From: Salsuginibacillus halophilus
GTDB taxonomy: Bacteria; Bacillota; Bacilli; Bacillales; Marinococcaceae
Direction: 5' to 3'
Length of the DNA: 64,000 nucleotides
Assembly: GCF_003014715.1 (NCBI RefSeq)
Contig: NZ_PYAV01000004.1
Location: 62,001-126,000 of the forward strand
The notes beneath the pieces are model-generated. The model worked only from the letters and a program-made list of their open reading frames with translations. It was not told where the DNA came from and did no database searches. Positions within the stretch are counted from its first letter, which is position 1, and the number at the start of each line of letters is the position of its first letter. A program made the position numbers and the translations under genes. Shown piece by piece: positions 50,701 to 60,666 of this stretch.

Positions 50701-51873
50701 AGCGGGTTGGGACGCACAAATTCGGCGTGCAGCCCGCTGAGCGCCGGCTATATTACGGGACACCGGCCCGAGCTCCAGCTCTGCTAACGGCCCCATCACA
50801 TAGAGGCCTTGGTGCCAAGCGAGGTTTTCACTGTCGACGATTGGATACCCGCACGGCGCTGTGGAAAGGTCGCAGTCGTCAATCAGCGGCTGAAGCCAAG
50901 ACTTCCCGGGCATTTTTTGTTGAAAACCGGTCGCGAGTAAAAGGTGGTCAGCTTCAAGCGCTTCTCCGTCGGCCAGCTCAAGCTGCCAGCTTTGAGTTTG
51001 AGAAGCGTTAGTTACCCGCTGTTCAGACAGTGTGATTCGTCCGTCTTTTATATGTTGCTTTAACATTTGATAAAACTTACGCGGCATTGATCCTCGGTGT
51101 CGCGCCTTCGTTAAGATATCACGGCGTACCGTGGTATCTTTTTCTTTGTTGAAAGCCTTCATATATTTTGGGCCGAGCCATCCAGGGTCGGAATCAAAGC
51201 GTTGAATTTGTAAATCTTTCCCCGAAGCAAGCGTGACGTGTGCAGCACTGCCTTGTGAAGCCGCAAGCGCAGCTTGAGCTCCTGTAATGCCGCCCCCGAT
51301 AACAGCAACCTGTCCTGTTAATTTTGGGATGCTCGGCATTTCTTGTGAAAACACATGATAACACCCGCTTGCTCGATCGGGCTTAAGAAAATTCGGGATG
51401 TTGGGTGCTTCGCTTGCGCCAATGGCGAGAATAACCTGCCGGGCGTGAATACCGTGCTTACTATTCAAAAGAACAAACCAGCCATTTTCAGATGTACGTT
51501 GAAGTTTCACGACATTCCCTTGTACCCAAGACTCCCGCCAGTTTAGGTCTTCAAGGGTAGCGTCTGCATGCATATCGAAAGCTTCAAGTGATGGGTGTTT
51601 GTAGTGACCGGAAAACGGCGCCCGCTCAAACAGGTGACGGTTTTCTTTGGCGTAATGAATAAACGAAAACGGTGTAGTATCGATGTGATGAACGCCTGGG
51701 GAACGCAAATCTGTCATGTGAACGGCAGATGTACACCGCTTCCAGACGGCGAGCGGTTCTTCAGCCGGGTCAACCCAGGCAATTTGAGATGCTTTGACAC
51801 CTAACATTTTTCGAAGGTGTGTAAACATTGTACTGCCATGAATCCCTCCGCCAATAATTAACCACTCAACCAT
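50683..51873 (-). CDS. FAD/NAD(P)-binding oxidoreductase, Zur-type promoter
   Basis: About 396 residues from ATG 51873 (AAGGGGCG upstream). An N-terminal Rossmann motif (IIGGGIHGSTMF) and a second one (VAVIGGGITGAQAALA, about residue 195) mark a two-dinucleotide flavoprotein related to lysine/ornithine N-monooxygenases and the NAD_binding_9 group. It shares a short intergenic region with two Zur-box-like sites and a divergent COG0523 GTPase gene, so it may be induced on zinc starvation. It could help make or reduce a metal-binding compound, but no siderophore genes are near. Confidence 0.8.
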   Translation of the reverse strand: MVEWLIIGGGIHGSTMFTHLRKMLGVKASQIAWVDPAEEPLAVWKRCTSAVHMTDLRSPGVHHIDTTPFSFIHYAKENRHLFERAPFSGHYKHPSLEAFDMHADATLEDLNWRESWVQGNVVKLQRTSENGWFVLLNSKHGIHARQVILAIGASEAPNIPNFLKPDRASGCYHVFSQEMPSIPKLTGQVAVIGGGITGAQAALAASQGSAAHVTLASGKDLQIQRFDSDPGWLGPKYMKAFNKEKDTTVRRDILTKARHRGSMPRKFYQMLKQHIKDGRITLSEQRVTNASQTQSWQLELADGEALEADHLLLATGFQQKMPGKSWLQPLIDDCDLSTAPCGYPIVDSENLAWHQGLYVMGPLAELELGPVSRNIAGAQRAARRICASQPALVHAE

Positions 51874-51901
51874 GTGAGATTTCGCCCCTTCCATCTATAA
51901 A

Positions 51902-51916
51902 ACGTAATAATTACAA
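51902..51916 (-). promoter_or_regulatory. Candidate Zur box 1
   Basis: ACGTAATAATTACAA matches 13 of 15 bases of the Bacillus Zur consensus TCGTAATNATTACGA. It lies before the flavoprotein gene. Confidence 0.7.
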
Positions 51917-51963
51917 TTTATATTGACTTGGTCCATCATACTAAATTATAATTCTGTTGTAAA

Positions 51964-51978
51964 TCGTAATAATTACAT
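51964..51978 (+). promoter_or_regulatory. Candidate Zur box 2
   Basis: TCGTAATAATTACAT matches 13 of 15 bases of the Zur consensus, 23 bases before the COG0523 GTPase gene. Confidence 0.75.
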
Positions 51979-52001
51979 TTTTAAAGGCAGGTTATAAATT
52001 T

Positions 52002-53198
52002 ATGGCACAGGATCAACGTATTCCCGTTACCGTACTTAGCGGCTATCTTGGCGCAGGAAAGACAACGTTATTAAATCATATTTTAAACGAACAGACGGGG
52101 CAGAAAGTGGCAGTCATTGTAAATGATTTTAGTGAGATTAATATTGACGCAGCAGCAGTGCAGCAAGGGAGCACATTATCGCAGCAAGATGATCAGCTTG
52201 TTGAAATGTCCAACGGCTGTATTTGCTGTACGCTGCGGGAAGACTTGTTAATTGAAGTGAAACGTTTAGCAGAGGAAGGCGAATTTGATTACATTTTAAT
52301 TGAATCGACGGGCATTTCAGAGCCGGTGCCAGTTGCACAAACCTTTTCATATGTAGATGAGGAAGCAGGGATTGATTTAACGACGTGGTGCCGCCTTGAT
52401 ACGATGGTTACCGTCGTTGATGCGCTTAACTTTTGGCACGACTACCGGGCAGGAGAAACGCTTTTAGACCGGGCGCAAGGGGCAGATGATGAAGACGAAC
52501 GTGACATTGCTGATTTACTGATTGAGCAGGTCGAATGCTGTGATGTTTTAGTCGTAAATAAATCAGACCAACTTGAAGAAGCACAGCTTGTGGAACTTGA
52601 AAACGTCTTGCATAAGCTGCAGCCGCGTGCGGAAATGATTCGGGCCGTATATGGGCAGGTGGATTTGTCGCAAGTTGTCCATACGAACCGTTTTGATTTT
52701 GAAGCAGCCAGCCAATCAGCAGGCTGGTTGAAAGAGCTGCAGGTTGAAGCCCATGAGCCAGAGACGGAGGAGTATGGCATTTCTTCATTCGTTTACCGCC
52801 GGCAGGATCGTCCTTTTCATCCAGCGCGGCTGCACGACTTTTTGGAGAACTGGCCAGCTGAAGTTGTCCGTGCCAAAGGCTTAATCTGGGTTGCCACACT
52901 TCATGATGTAGCGGTTGAATTAAGTCAGGCGGGTCAATCGATTCAAGTCGGTGCTTCCGGCTACTGGGAAGCAGCGCTGCCGGAAGAAGAACGCGAAGTG
53001 GAGGAAGATGAGAAAGCCGGATGGGACCCGTTATATGGCGACCGGATCACCGAGCTTGTTCTCATTGGTATAAAAATAAAACACGAGGAACTAGAACGTG
53101 CACTTGATGCGTGTCTCTTAACAGATGACGAGATGGCGGGCAATTGGCGGTCGTTTGAAGATCCGATGTTTCGTGAGATGATTTTAGAAGAGGCATAA
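52002..53198 (+). CDS. yciC: COG0523 (CobW-family) zinc-metallochaperone GTPase, YciC/ZagA-like
   Basis: A 398-residue G3E GTPase. It has the Walker A motif [16 protein letters not shown], the metal motif [11 protein letters not shown] (CxCC) near residue 72, the switch ESTGISEP and the guanine motif VNKSDQ. A C-terminal CobW_C domain ends the protein. With Zur boxes in front it corresponds to B. subtilis YciC/ZagA, which delivers zinc to client enzymes under zinc limitation. AGGCAGG precedes the ATG. A strong terminator follows. Confidence 0.93.
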   Translation: MAQDQRIPVTVLSGYLGAGKTTLLNHILNEQTGQKVAVIVNDFSEINIDAAAVQQGSTLSQQDDQLVEMSNGCICCTLREDLLIEVKRLAEEGEFDYILIESTGISEPVPVAQTFSYVDEEAGIDLTTWCRLDTMVTVVDALNFWHDYRAGETLLDRAQGADDEDERDIADLLIEQVECCDVLVVNKSDQLEEAQLVELENVLHKLQPRAEMIRAVYGQVDLSQVVHTNRFDFEAASQSAGWLKELQVEAHEPETEEYGISSFVYRRQDRPFHPARLHDFLENWPAEVVRAKGLIWVATLHDVAVELSQAGQSIQVGASGYWEAALPEEEREVEEDEKAGWDPLYGDRITELVLIGIKIKHEELERALDACLLTDDEMAGNWRSFEDPMFREMILEEA

Positions 53199-53216
53199 TG
53201 TTGGCAGACTGCAATA

Positions 53217-53255
53217 AAAACAAGGGTAGCCGCTTTTTTGGCTACCCTTGTTTGG
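53217..53255 (+). terminator. Bidirectional terminator between the GTPase and MCP genes
   Basis: An 11-bp stem CAAGGGTAGCC / GGCTACCCTTG (53221-53231 / 53240-53250). The stop codon of the MCP gene is in the right arm. Confidence 0.88.
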
Positions 53256-54768
53256 CTTCAATATTTTCTTGTAGTGTGTCGACGATTTGATCAAGGGAGC
53301 AAGTGAGCTGCTCGAACTCTTCGCTTGTAGAAAGTTGTTGTTCTGCGCCGGCAGCGAGGCGCTCAAGCTGCGCTTGAACATGAACAGCTGCGGTGCTTAG
53401 CTGTTCGACGAGGCTTACAGTCGCATCAATTCCGTTGTTTACGTCATCTGAGTAAGCCTCGGTTTGCTGTACTTCTGTCAAAACTTTAGTTGTTTCTTCA
53501 GCAATCTCTTGAAAAACCGAGCTAATCGTTTTGACGTTCTTAAGTCCATTTTCTACAGTTGCTTTCGTCTGCTGCATTTCAGAAGTGAGTGCATCAGCAT
53601 TGTCTTGAAAAGCTGTGAGTGTTGTCTCAACGGTTTCTGCATGACGGCTCGTTTCATCAGCAAGTTTACGAACCTCAGCGGCCACGACGCTGAAGCCTTT
53701 TCCTGATTCGCCTGCGCGTGCAGCTTCAACTGATGCGTTTAAAGCAAGCAGGTTGGTTTGGTCGGCAATTGAAGAAATTCGGTTAAGTGTCGCTTGAACA
53801 TCGGCGGCATGCTCCTGCATTAAGGAGCTGCGTTTCTCCGTTTGTATAACATTTTCTTCAACTGATTGGATCATCTGCTCGGTTTGTTTCATCGACTGTC
53901 TGCCGGATGCTGCATTGGATGCTGTTGATTGCGCAGCTGTCAGCGCATTGTTCAGCTGGTTAATCATATGTTGCACGAGGTGCGAGCTTTTCGTTAACGT
54001 CGCGCGCATCTCTTCAGTCTGCTGACGTTGCGCTTCATAATTTTCATTCATTTCTTCAAGCTCTGTAGCTGAAGTTTTTGAAACCGCTCGTGTTTCCGCT
54101 GCGCCTTTACGCACCTGTCCTGTCTTTTCTTTTACTTCAAGGGCGGTATGTTCAATTTCTTCATTTAACAAATACATATCCTTTTGATATCGAGCTTCAC
54201 GGGCTTCAACTTTCGTTTCATACCGCTTTTTGGCTTCGATTTGCAGCATAACCGCACTGCTTGTAAATAAGAGAAAAACAGCATGAATCATGAGCAGGCC
54301 GAATGGGTAGTCACTGGTGCCACAGATGAGCTCCGGGGCTGTAAAATAACCCGCAGCATGATGGGCAACAAAAATGCCCGTACTAATTAGAATCAGCCGG
54401 TGGCTTGCAAAATAGGCAAGGGCTGCAATGACCATAAATATGGAAAAGTGATACTCAACCATACCGTCGCCGCCAGCAATGATTGATATGCTTGCAAATG
54501 TTAAGGTGAGTGTCATAAGCATTGGCAGCGCTCGGTGCGTGCTGTTGCGGATGTATAAGATGATCACAATGAGAAAAGTGAGAATTGGAAGCAAGAGTAA
54601 TGCGTTTAACGCCGGCACTAAATGCGCCTGCTGACTGCTGTGCATCATGGAAACGGCGAGGTACATATCCATCCAGCCGAAACCGCGGTGTAAGATATGG
54701 ATGACAATGGATAAGAGGACAGTAAAAGCGGTAATTCCGAGCATAACCCGGTTTTTTTCTTTGTACAT
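53242..54768 (-). CDS. Methyl-accepting chemotaxis protein with six-helix membrane domain
   Basis: About 508 residues from ATG 54768 (GGTGAT upstream); the open frame is 26 codons longer without start signals. Six hydrophobic segments fill residues 10-185 with no large extracellular loop, so the ligand is sensed within or near the membrane or in the cytosol. A coiled coil follows, then the MCP signalling hairpin with [29 protein letters not shown] at its tip. No HAMP domain is evident. It passes signals to CheA/CheW; motility genes are not in the window apart from a possible PilZ gene at the end. Confidence 0.9.
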   Translation of the reverse strand: MYKEKNRVMLGITAFTVLLSIVIHILHRGFGWMDMYLAVSMMHSSQQAHLVPALNALLLLPILTFLIVIILYIRNSTHRALPMLMTLTLTFASISIIAGGDGMVEYHFSIFMVIAALAYFASHRLILISTGIFVAHHAAGYFTAPELICGTSDYPFGLLMIHAVFLLFTSSAVMLQIEAKKRYETKVEAREARYQKDMYLLNEEIEHTALEVKEKTGQVRKGAAETRAVSKTSATELEEMNENYEAQRQQTEEMRATLTKSSHLVQHMINQLNNALTAAQSTASNAASGRQSMKQTEQMIQSVEENVIQTEKRSSLMQEHAADVQATLNRISSIADQTNLLALNASVEAARAGESGKGFSVVAAEVRKLADETSRHAETVETTLTAFQDNADALTSEMQQTKATVENGLKNVKTISSVFQEIAEETTKVLTEVQQTEAYSDDVNNGIDATVSLVEQLSTAAVHVQAQLERLAAGAEQQLSTSEEFEQLTCSLDQIVDTLQENIEAKQG

Positions 54769-54874
54769 TAGATCACCAATTCTCATTGTAAGATAGTTAA
54801 CCATACACTGTACAAACGTGAAACAAAACCTGCGGTTCTTGTACATATCTTCAGATTTACTCAGATTGATAAAT

Positions 54875-54916
54875 ATAAAAAAGCACCTAACCCCGATTGT
54901 AGAGGGTTAGGTGCTT
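54875..54916 (-). terminator. Terminator of the universal stress protein gene
   Basis: AAGCACCTAACCCC / GGGTTAGGTGCTT stem; on the minus strand it is followed by six T. Confidence 0.88.
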
Positions 54917-54944
54917 TCGTTCATTTTGGAAGTTTCCTCAGCCT

Positions 54945-55361
54945 TTATTTAATAATCATGACCGGGCAGTTGACGCGTTTAGCAACTTTGTGGCTGACAC
55001 TGCCGAGTACCATGCTCTGCAAGTTATTTAAGCCGCGGCTTCCGACAACGACCACGTCGTAATCATTTTCATTGGCTCGTTTTACAAGCGTCGGGCCCGG
55101 CTCCCCGTGCACGATGTGTACCTCGTAGGAAACTTCACTTTTCAACACATCTTCTACGCCGTGCAGTTTCTCGCGCCGCTTGTCATCAAGCATGTGCGAT
55201 TCGCCGAATTTGAGCACTTCCGTTTTTGCTGTCTCAGAATCGATGATGTTGACGATATCGATATGGCTGTTTGCTGTAATGTTTGCCAGCGCAAGTGCGT
55301 GTTCGGCTGCCCGGATGGAGTGGTCTGAACCGTCAGCGGCTAGTAGAATTTTTTTGTACAT
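54945..55361 (-). CDS. Universal stress protein (UspA family)
   Basis: A 138-residue UspA-domain protein. It has the N-terminal ILLAADGSDHS strand and the ATP-binding pattern GSRGLNNLQSMVLGSVS (G-2x-G-9x-G-S) near the C-terminus, so it is of the ATP-binding type. It lies after the SulP transporter gene on the same strand with about 160 bases and the SulP terminator between them, so it is probably transcribed alone. UspA proteins near SulP transporters are common in Firmicutes. GGGAGG precedes the ATG. Confidence 0.94.
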   Translation of the reverse strand: MYKKILLAADGSDHSIRAAEHALALANITANSHIDIVNIIDSETAKTEVLKFGESHMLDDKRREKLHGVEDVLKSEVSYEVHIVHGEPGPTLVKRANENDYDVVVVGSRGLNNLQSMVLGSVSHKVAKRVNCPVMIIK

Positions 55362-55476
55362 TGTAGTCCTCCCTTATTCCTTTGTAAACGTTGTCACTAT
55401 CTCTATCATATTAAAAACACGGTAAGATGAATAGTAGGTCTGCTTCTCTTTTGTATGCAAATCGCGACACAATGTG

Positions 55477-55510
55477 AAAAAACGGGCTGCCCGAAACTCG
55501 GACAGCCCGG
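55477..55510 (-). terminator. Terminator of the SulP gene
   Basis: CGGGCTG / CAGCCCG core with further pairing; on the minus strand it is followed by six T. Confidence 0.88.
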
Positions 55511-55522
55511 CACTGTTCTTAC

Positions 55523-56983
55523 TTAATGCCCGCCTGCTTTCATGGCGGCAGCAGCTCGTTCAACAAGTTCGGAGCTTTCTTTGTTTAAGCCAACGACATG
55601 CACGGTAATGTCATTCTGTTCGAATTTTGTTTTCACCCGCTCTAAAGCGTCGACGGCAGAATCATCCCACAGATGGGCTTTGTTTAAATCGATGGTAACT
55701 TCTTCAACTGTATCATCGTACTTAAAAGATTTGATAAAGTCGGTGACAGAAGCGAAAAATAGCTGACCGTCCACTTCGTAATGACGTTTGGCTGTGTCTT
55801 CAGCAATGTTGGTCACTTTCACTTTAGAGATCTTAGCTGCAAAGAAAATCGCACTCAAGATAACACCGGCAAGAACACCGATCGACAAGTCGTGGGTGAT
55901 CACAACTGTACTTACGGTCACGACCATAACGGCAGCATCGGTTTTTGGTACTTTATGAATCGTGAATACAGAGTTCCAGTCAAACGTGCTGATCGAAACC
56001 ATAATCATAACTCCGGCGAGTGCCGCAAGAGGAATTTGTACAACCAAATCCCCGAGAAGCAGAATCATCCCCATTAACACAGTTCCGGCAACGAGTGAAG
56101 ATAAGCGGCCGGCAGCACCGGATTTCACGTTGATCACCGACTGACCAATCATCGCACAACCAGCCATACCGCCGAAAAAGCCGGTCGCAACATTGGCATA
56201 CCCTTGTCCGCGGGATTCTTTATCTTTATCACTATCAGACTGGGTCATGTCATCAACAATCGTTGCGGTTAAAAGTGATTCTAAAAGACCTACCATGGCA
56301 AGCGACAACGCGTATGGAAAGATAATCGCAAGCGTTTCAAAGGTAAGTGGAATTTCTGGAATTAAAAACATCGGGAGTGTATCCGGCAGTGCGCCCATGT
56401 CTCCGACCGTACTTACGCCAGAACCTGTAAAAATCACAACACCTGTAATGACAACAATCGCGACAAGCGTTGAAGGGACAGATTTAGACACTTTCGGAAA
56501 CAAGTAAATAATGAAAAGTGCAGCGGCAGTAAAAGCATACATCTGCCAGCCGGCGCCTTCAAAATGGTCGAGCTGCGCCATAAAGATTAAAATCGCAAGC
56601 GCGTTCACAAAGCCGACAAGGACGGAGCGCGGCACAAACTTCATTACTGAAGAAAGTTTAAATACACCGAATAAGACTTGTAAAATTCCCGTTAAGACGG
56701 TGGCAGCAAGTAAGTACTCCAACCCTTCATTGGCAACGAGGGTAACCATTAAAAGCGCCATCGCCCCGGTTGCACCACTAATCATGCCCGGCCGGCCGCC
56801 GACAAACGCAATAACAACAGCAATACAAAATGCTGCGTACAAGCCGACCTGTGGATCAACTCCGGCAATAATGGAGAAGGCGATCGCTTCCGGAATCAAT
56901 GCCAGTGCAACAACAATGCCGGCAAGCACCTCTGCTTTCACGCCATTACCAAGCCACTGTTGTTTAAGTGTTCCTGTTTTCAA
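55523..56983 (-). CDS. SulP-family anion transporter with STAS domain
   Basis: About 486 residues from the TTG at 56983, which follows AGAGGTG at proper distance; an ATG at 57022 extends the protein by 13 residues but has no ribosome binding site. The SLC26/SulP fold is clear: [46 protein letters not shown], and [27 protein letters not shown]-terminal STAS domain (residues 400-485, [14 protein letters not shown]) is present. Substrates in the family include sulfate and bicarbonate. The leader has a terminator-like hairpin (57110-57140) directly after the likely promoter. Confidence 0.88.
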   Translation of the reverse strand: MKTGTLKQQWLGNGVKAEVLAGIVVALALIPEAIAFSIIAGVDPQVGLYAAFCIAVVIAFVGGRPGMISGATGAMALLMVTLVANEGLEYLLAATVLTGILQVLFGVFKLSSVMKFVPRSVLVGFVNALAILIFMAQLDHFEGAGWQMYAFTAAALFIIYLFPKVSKSVPSTLVAIVVITGVVIFTGSGVSTVGDMGALPDTLPMFLIPEIPLTFETLAIIFPYALSLAMVGLLESLLTATIVDDMTQSDSDKDKESRGQGYANVATGFFGGMAGCAMIGQSVINVKSGAAGRLSSLVAGTVLMGMILLLGDLVVQIPLAALAGVMIMVSISTFDWNSVFTIHKVPKTDAAVMVVTVSTVVITHDLSIGVLAGVILSAIFFAAKISKVKVTNIAEDTAKRHYEVDGQLFFASVTDFIKSFKYDDTVEEVTIDLNKAHLWDDSAVDALERVKTKFEQNDITVHVVGLNKESSELVERAAAAMKAGGH

Positions 56984-57109
56984 AACGACGACACACCTCT
57001 TTCTATTTTGTTGTTTAGGCATTGCATCGAGCAGCCGGAAGCCTCGCCCTACGGCGGTGTAAGGAGAGACGCCTCTTTGATGAAGAAACTAACCAGCGAA
57101 CTTTTTGCA

Positions 57110-57140
57110 ATAAAAAATGGCCTTTGCCTGTGCAAAAGCC
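57110..57140 (-). terminator. Terminator-like hairpin in the SulP leader (possible attenuator)
   Basis: On the minus strand GGCTTTTGC-ACAG-GCAAAGGCC is followed by ATTTTTTATT. It starts about 13 bases after the likely transcription start, 125 bases before the coding start. Confidence 0.65.
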
Positions 57141-57159
57141 GGCGTTTTGAACAAAGATT

Positions 57160-57187
57160 ATTGTAGCATAGGCAACACTTTCGACAA
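57160..57187 (-). promoter_or_regulatory. Likely promoter of the SulP gene
   Basis: Minus strand: TTGTCG (57187-57182), 16-base spacer, TACAAT (57165-57160). Confidence 0.5.
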
Positions 57188-57373
57188 AACCTTATGTAAG
57201 CGCATAATATAAAGTTTTTCTTTTATTTACACTTACATGCTCGTTTATATGTGGTTCGTCAATAAATCGTAAAAATGAGCAGGAAACGCGTGCTTAAGGT
57301 AGGCGGAAGGCAGCAAGCGTGATAAAGTAAGTAGCGGATATCAAAGCGAAAGAAAACGGGAAGGAGGGAGTCG

Positions 57374-59608
57374 ATGAAGCAGTTAACTGTTCCGGCAGGG
57401 CTTGACCCGGCAGAACCTGTTGCACCAGCTGAACCGGCCGTGATGGACACAACGGTAGACCGCGTTGAAGATGGTGCAGCTGACGCATCATTTTTCCGGG
57501 CACTTGAGGGTGACGGCGTGTACTTAAATCCTGAACAACTGGCAGCCGTGCGGCATACAGACGGTCCGGCGCTCGTTCTTGCCGGTGCCGGAAGCGGGAA
57601 AACGCGGGTGTTAACTGTGAGATGTGCATATTTGATACATGAGCATCATGTGTCACCGGAGCAGATCATGCTGTTGACGTTTACGCGCAAAGCAGCAGAT
57701 GAAATGAGCGAACGGCTCGGCCGGATTCCGGGCATTTCACGTGAAGCAGCCGGCCGTGTAACTGCCGGTACGTTTCACAGTGTCTTTTTGCGTCTCCTTC
57801 GTTTCCGTGGAAACCATGAAACAATTATAACTAGTGAACGGCAGAAGCAGGTCGCGCTCAAAGTATTAATGAAGCAGCAAGGATTAAAAGATGACTATGA
57901 GCCGGAAGTTCTTCTGCACGAACTGTCCAATTTAAAAAACTGCTTGCAGACGATTCACGATCTGCCTGAACGCACCACCCAGGACAAGCAGAAGAAGTCC
58001 CTTCTTTTAGCCTATGAAGATTGGAAAGCTGAGCGGCAGTTGATCGATTTTGATGATATTCTCGTCAATGCTTATCAGCTGCTGCAAACCGATGATGCGC
58101 TGCGTGAGAAGATGCAGCGTCGGTTTCGTTATATCTTGTGCGATGAATTTCAAGATACAAATCCCCTGCAGTACCAGATTGTGCAGCTGATTGCGGCGCC
58201 GGATAACCATTTATTTTGTGCCGGTGATGATGATCAAACGATTTATTCGTTTAATAGTGCTGACAGTGCGATTATGTTGAATTTCACAACAGATTATCCT
58301 GAAGCTGTCCGGCTGCCGCTCTTAATTAATTACCGCTCGGATGCCCGGATCTTAGGGCTTGCAAATCAAGTCATTGCCAAAAATCAGTATCGCCACGTAA
58401 AGTCACTGCAGGCAGCAGGCGCGCCGGCGTCTCTTCCGGTCTTTTTACAGCCGGGAAGTGTGCAGGAAGAAGCAGAGAAGGTGCATCAGCTTATTTACGA
58501 ATTAACGGCTGCGGGCACTTCGTTTCAAGAGATCGCTATACTGCACCGGACCGCAAATACAGCCCGGGCGTTGTTTGAAGAATTGACGTTTTCAGAAGTG
58601 CCGTTTACGTCTTACAGTCAGACAGAAACATTTTACGAACAATCTTATGTGAAGCCGGTCGTTGATCATCTCCGTCTTGCGTTAAACGATGACGACGAAG
58701 CGGCACTTTCCGGGATTTTGCCGTCGCTTTATATTGCAAAAGATACATCAGTTCCTAACGTAACAAGCGACGGGCTGCTTCAGTCACTGCCGCTTTTGCC
58801 GCAGTTAAAAGCCTTTCAAAAAACGAAGGTGGAAAAACGGGTGGAGCTCATCAAAAAAGCAGCTTCACGTGCACCAGAGGCAGCAGTGAAACTGATCCGT
58901 GAACCGTACGAAGCGTATTTAACAGCTGATGGTTCTGGAGAGACAACAGCCGATCAGGCGATGGTGCGCGAAACGCTGGACGAGCTGGAGACGTCAGCAA
59001 AACGGTTTAAAACGATTGCTGCGTTTATCGAATATATTGATGAGCTCACCCGGCGCACGGAAATGGTGCGTGAGCGCAGTCAAAGTGTGACAGATGGTGT
59101 GAAGCTCATGACAATTCATAAAGCGAAAGGCTTGGAGTTTCCGGTGGTGATTGTCCTCGGTGCAAGCGAAAATTTACTGCCGCATCACACGGCGCTAGAA
59201 GCGTGCGCTGACCGGACGTATGCCCAAGGTGCTGCAGGTCAGGCAAGGCCTTCGCAGCAGAAGCTTGCGCTTGAAGAAGAACGGCGGCTGATGTATGTCG
59301 CAGTCACAAGAGCAGCGAAGCAGTTGTATGTTAGCTCGCCGGCACAGGTGCACGGCAAACCGGCAGGGGTTTCCCGCTTTCTGCTTGAGGCGTACCAAAC
59401 AACCGGCGCAACTGAAGCGGATGCGCCGGCAAAAAGTGAACCTGTATATGAAACGAAAGAACGCCTCGTTTGGGACTGTGCAAATCGGAACTGTCATGCG
59501 TGGCAGCAGATCAAAAGTGAAGCAGAAGAGGAAAAGCAGTGTCCCCTCTGTGGGTCGCTCATGAAAAAAGCAGTCAAAGAAGTCCCGCTCCGCACGGCGA
59601 ATGCTTAG
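57374..59608 (+). CDS. UvrD/Rep-type ATP-dependent DNA helicase (YjcD-like)
   Basis: A 744-residue SF1A helicase. Motifs in order: LNPEQLAAVRH (Q), AGAGSGKTRVL (Walker A, about residue 77), TFTRKAADEM (Ia), DEFQDTNPLQ (II), GDDDQTIYSFNSA (III), INYRSDARIL (IV), VKLMTIHKAKGLEFPVV (V) and EEERRLMYVAVTRA (VI). A C-terminal zinc-ribbon-like CANRNC..CPLCG is extra to PcrA, as in B. subtilis YjcD. The first 45 residues are a low-complexity acidic tail. AAGGAGGGAG precedes the ATG. Its end overlaps the convergent mupG by 4 bases. Confidence 0.93.
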   Translation: MKQLTVPAGLDPAEPVAPAEPAVMDTTVDRVEDGAADASFFRALEGDGVYLNPEQLAAVRHTDGPALVLAGAGSGKTRVLTVRCAYLIHEHHVSPEQIMLLTFTRKAADEMSERLGRIPGISREAAGRVTAGTFHSVFLRLLRFRGNHETIITSERQKQVALKVLMKQQGLKDDYEPEVLLHELSNLKNCLQTIHDLPERTTQDKQKKSLLLAYEDWKAERQLIDFDDILVNAYQLLQTDDALREKMQRRFRYILCDEFQDTNPLQYQIVQLIAAPDNHLFCAGDDDQTIYSFNSADSAIMLNFTTDYPEAVRLPLLINYRSDARILGLANQVIAKNQYRHVKSLQAAGAPASLPVFLQPGSVQEEAEKVHQLIYELTAAGTSFQEIAILHRTANTARALFEELTFSEVPFTSYSQTETFYEQSYVKPVVDHLRLALNDDDEAALSGILPSLYIAKDTSVPNVTSDGLLQSLPLLPQLKAFQKTKVEKRVELIKKAASRAPEAAVKLIREPYEAYLTADGSGETTADQAMVRETLDELETSAKRFKTIAAFIEYIDELTRRTEMVRERSQSVTDGVKLMTIHKAKGLEFPVVIVLGASENLLPHHTALEACADRTYAQGAAGQARPSQQKLALEEERRLMYVAVTRAAKQLYVSSPAQVHGKPAGVSRFLLEAYQTTGATEADAPAKSEPVYETKERLVWDCANRNCHAWQQIKSEAEEEKQCPLCGSLMKKAVKEVPLRTANA

Positions 59609-60651
59609 CGCATGGGGCGTAGTTGAAAGGCTTCGCCGGCTTCGATGTGCTCAAGCAATGAGACGTCTGCATCAATGATTTGTCCAACAACGTTGACGCA
59701 AGGGTCCGGCGGGAGCGGTTGTTTGACAAGCTGCAATTCGCCTTCGTAACGCCCGTAATGACTGTTATCAATGGTGATTGCTCCGCGTGGCCGTGGTGCA
59801 GGCGCTGAAAGTGGTGCAATCGATAAGGCGCAGCTCGCAGCATGCGGGCGCGCCGTTTCTGAGCGGACCACATCGCGGGCAGGATCAGGGCGGCGGTAGT
59901 GCGTGAGCGAGAGCAGTTCGGCTTCGGCTTCAGTTGCCGGAAAGAGCGTTGCGCGCACCGGAAACAATCCATCTTTGAACCGGGAAAAAGCGGTCTGCGC
60001 TTCCTTTGAAAGGTCAGGGTCACCAATGATAACATCATCGACGCCGGCACCCCGCCACAGCGAAACAGCCGATGCAAATGGTGCTGCGCCGCGGTGCTCC
60101 TCAAGGGTCGGGAGCCCGCGCTCAAGCGGGCCGCGCATGGCACCATCCCCCGGGACGAAGGCAGCGATGCGTAGGCCTTCGCTTTTAAGCAACGCATTTT
60201 GCGCCTGTAATGCGCTTCGGTCCAGCCCGGTTTCCGGTCGGGGATAAAAATTGTGGCATGCAGCGGCTTCACCGAGGTTCAGCCCGGCGTTACGAAGGGA
60301 CGTTAATTCTGCATGCGCGCAGGTGCTCGCATTTAAAATGATGCGGTGGCGCTTCGCGAGGTCCGCCATTTGTTCAGCTTGTAAGCTGTGGTCGATGCGC
60401 ACATGGATCGGTCCTTCTAAATGATCGAGCAGCGGCAGCGCAGCCGGAGACGAATCGGTGATTAACGTCAAACCAAAAGAGGCGGCTTCTTCTGCTAACG
60501 CTTCAAGGCGGCGTTTATACAGCGTTTGGTCTTCTTCTGGAATATGAATAGATGTAAATATGTAAGAAAAGCCGGCCGCATGCATTTCCTGCATATAGCG
60601 CCGGCGTTTTTCATTCATTGGTTCATTCAAATAAAGCGAGAATCCGTACAT
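59605..60651 (-). CDS. mupG: 6-phospho-N-acetylmuramidase MupG (DUF871)
   Basis: A 348-residue DUF871/MupG protein: MYGFSLYLNEP start, GFSYIFTSIHIPEED, LITDSSP, LNAST and CHNFYPRPETGLD, then a C-terminal cyclophilin-like domain (RGAITIDNSHYGRYEGELQ). MupG cleaves the MurNAc-6P-GlcNAc disaccharide phosphate taken up during cell-wall recycling. It lies 15 bases after murP, which agrees. Last gene of the murR-murP-mupG unit; GGGAGGA precedes the ATG. Confidence 0.92.
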   Translation of the reverse strand: MYGFSLYLNEPMNEKRRRYMQEMHAAGFSYIFTSIHIPEEDQTLYKRRLEALAEEAASFGLTLITDSSPAALPLLDHLEGPIHVRIDHSLQAEQMADLAKRHRIILNASTCAHAELTSLRNAGLNLGEAAACHNFYPRPETGLDRSALQAQNALLKSEGLRIAAFVPGDGAMRGPLERGLPTLEEHRGAAPFASAVSLWRGAGVDDVIIGDPDLSKEAQTAFSRFKDGLFPVRATLFPATEAEAELLSLTHYRRPDPARDVVRSETARPHAASCALSIAPLSAPAPRPRGAITIDNSHYGRYEGELQLVKQPLPPDPCVNVVGQIIDADVSLLEHIEAGEAFQLRPMR

Positions 60652-60666
60652 AGGAAATCCTCCCGA

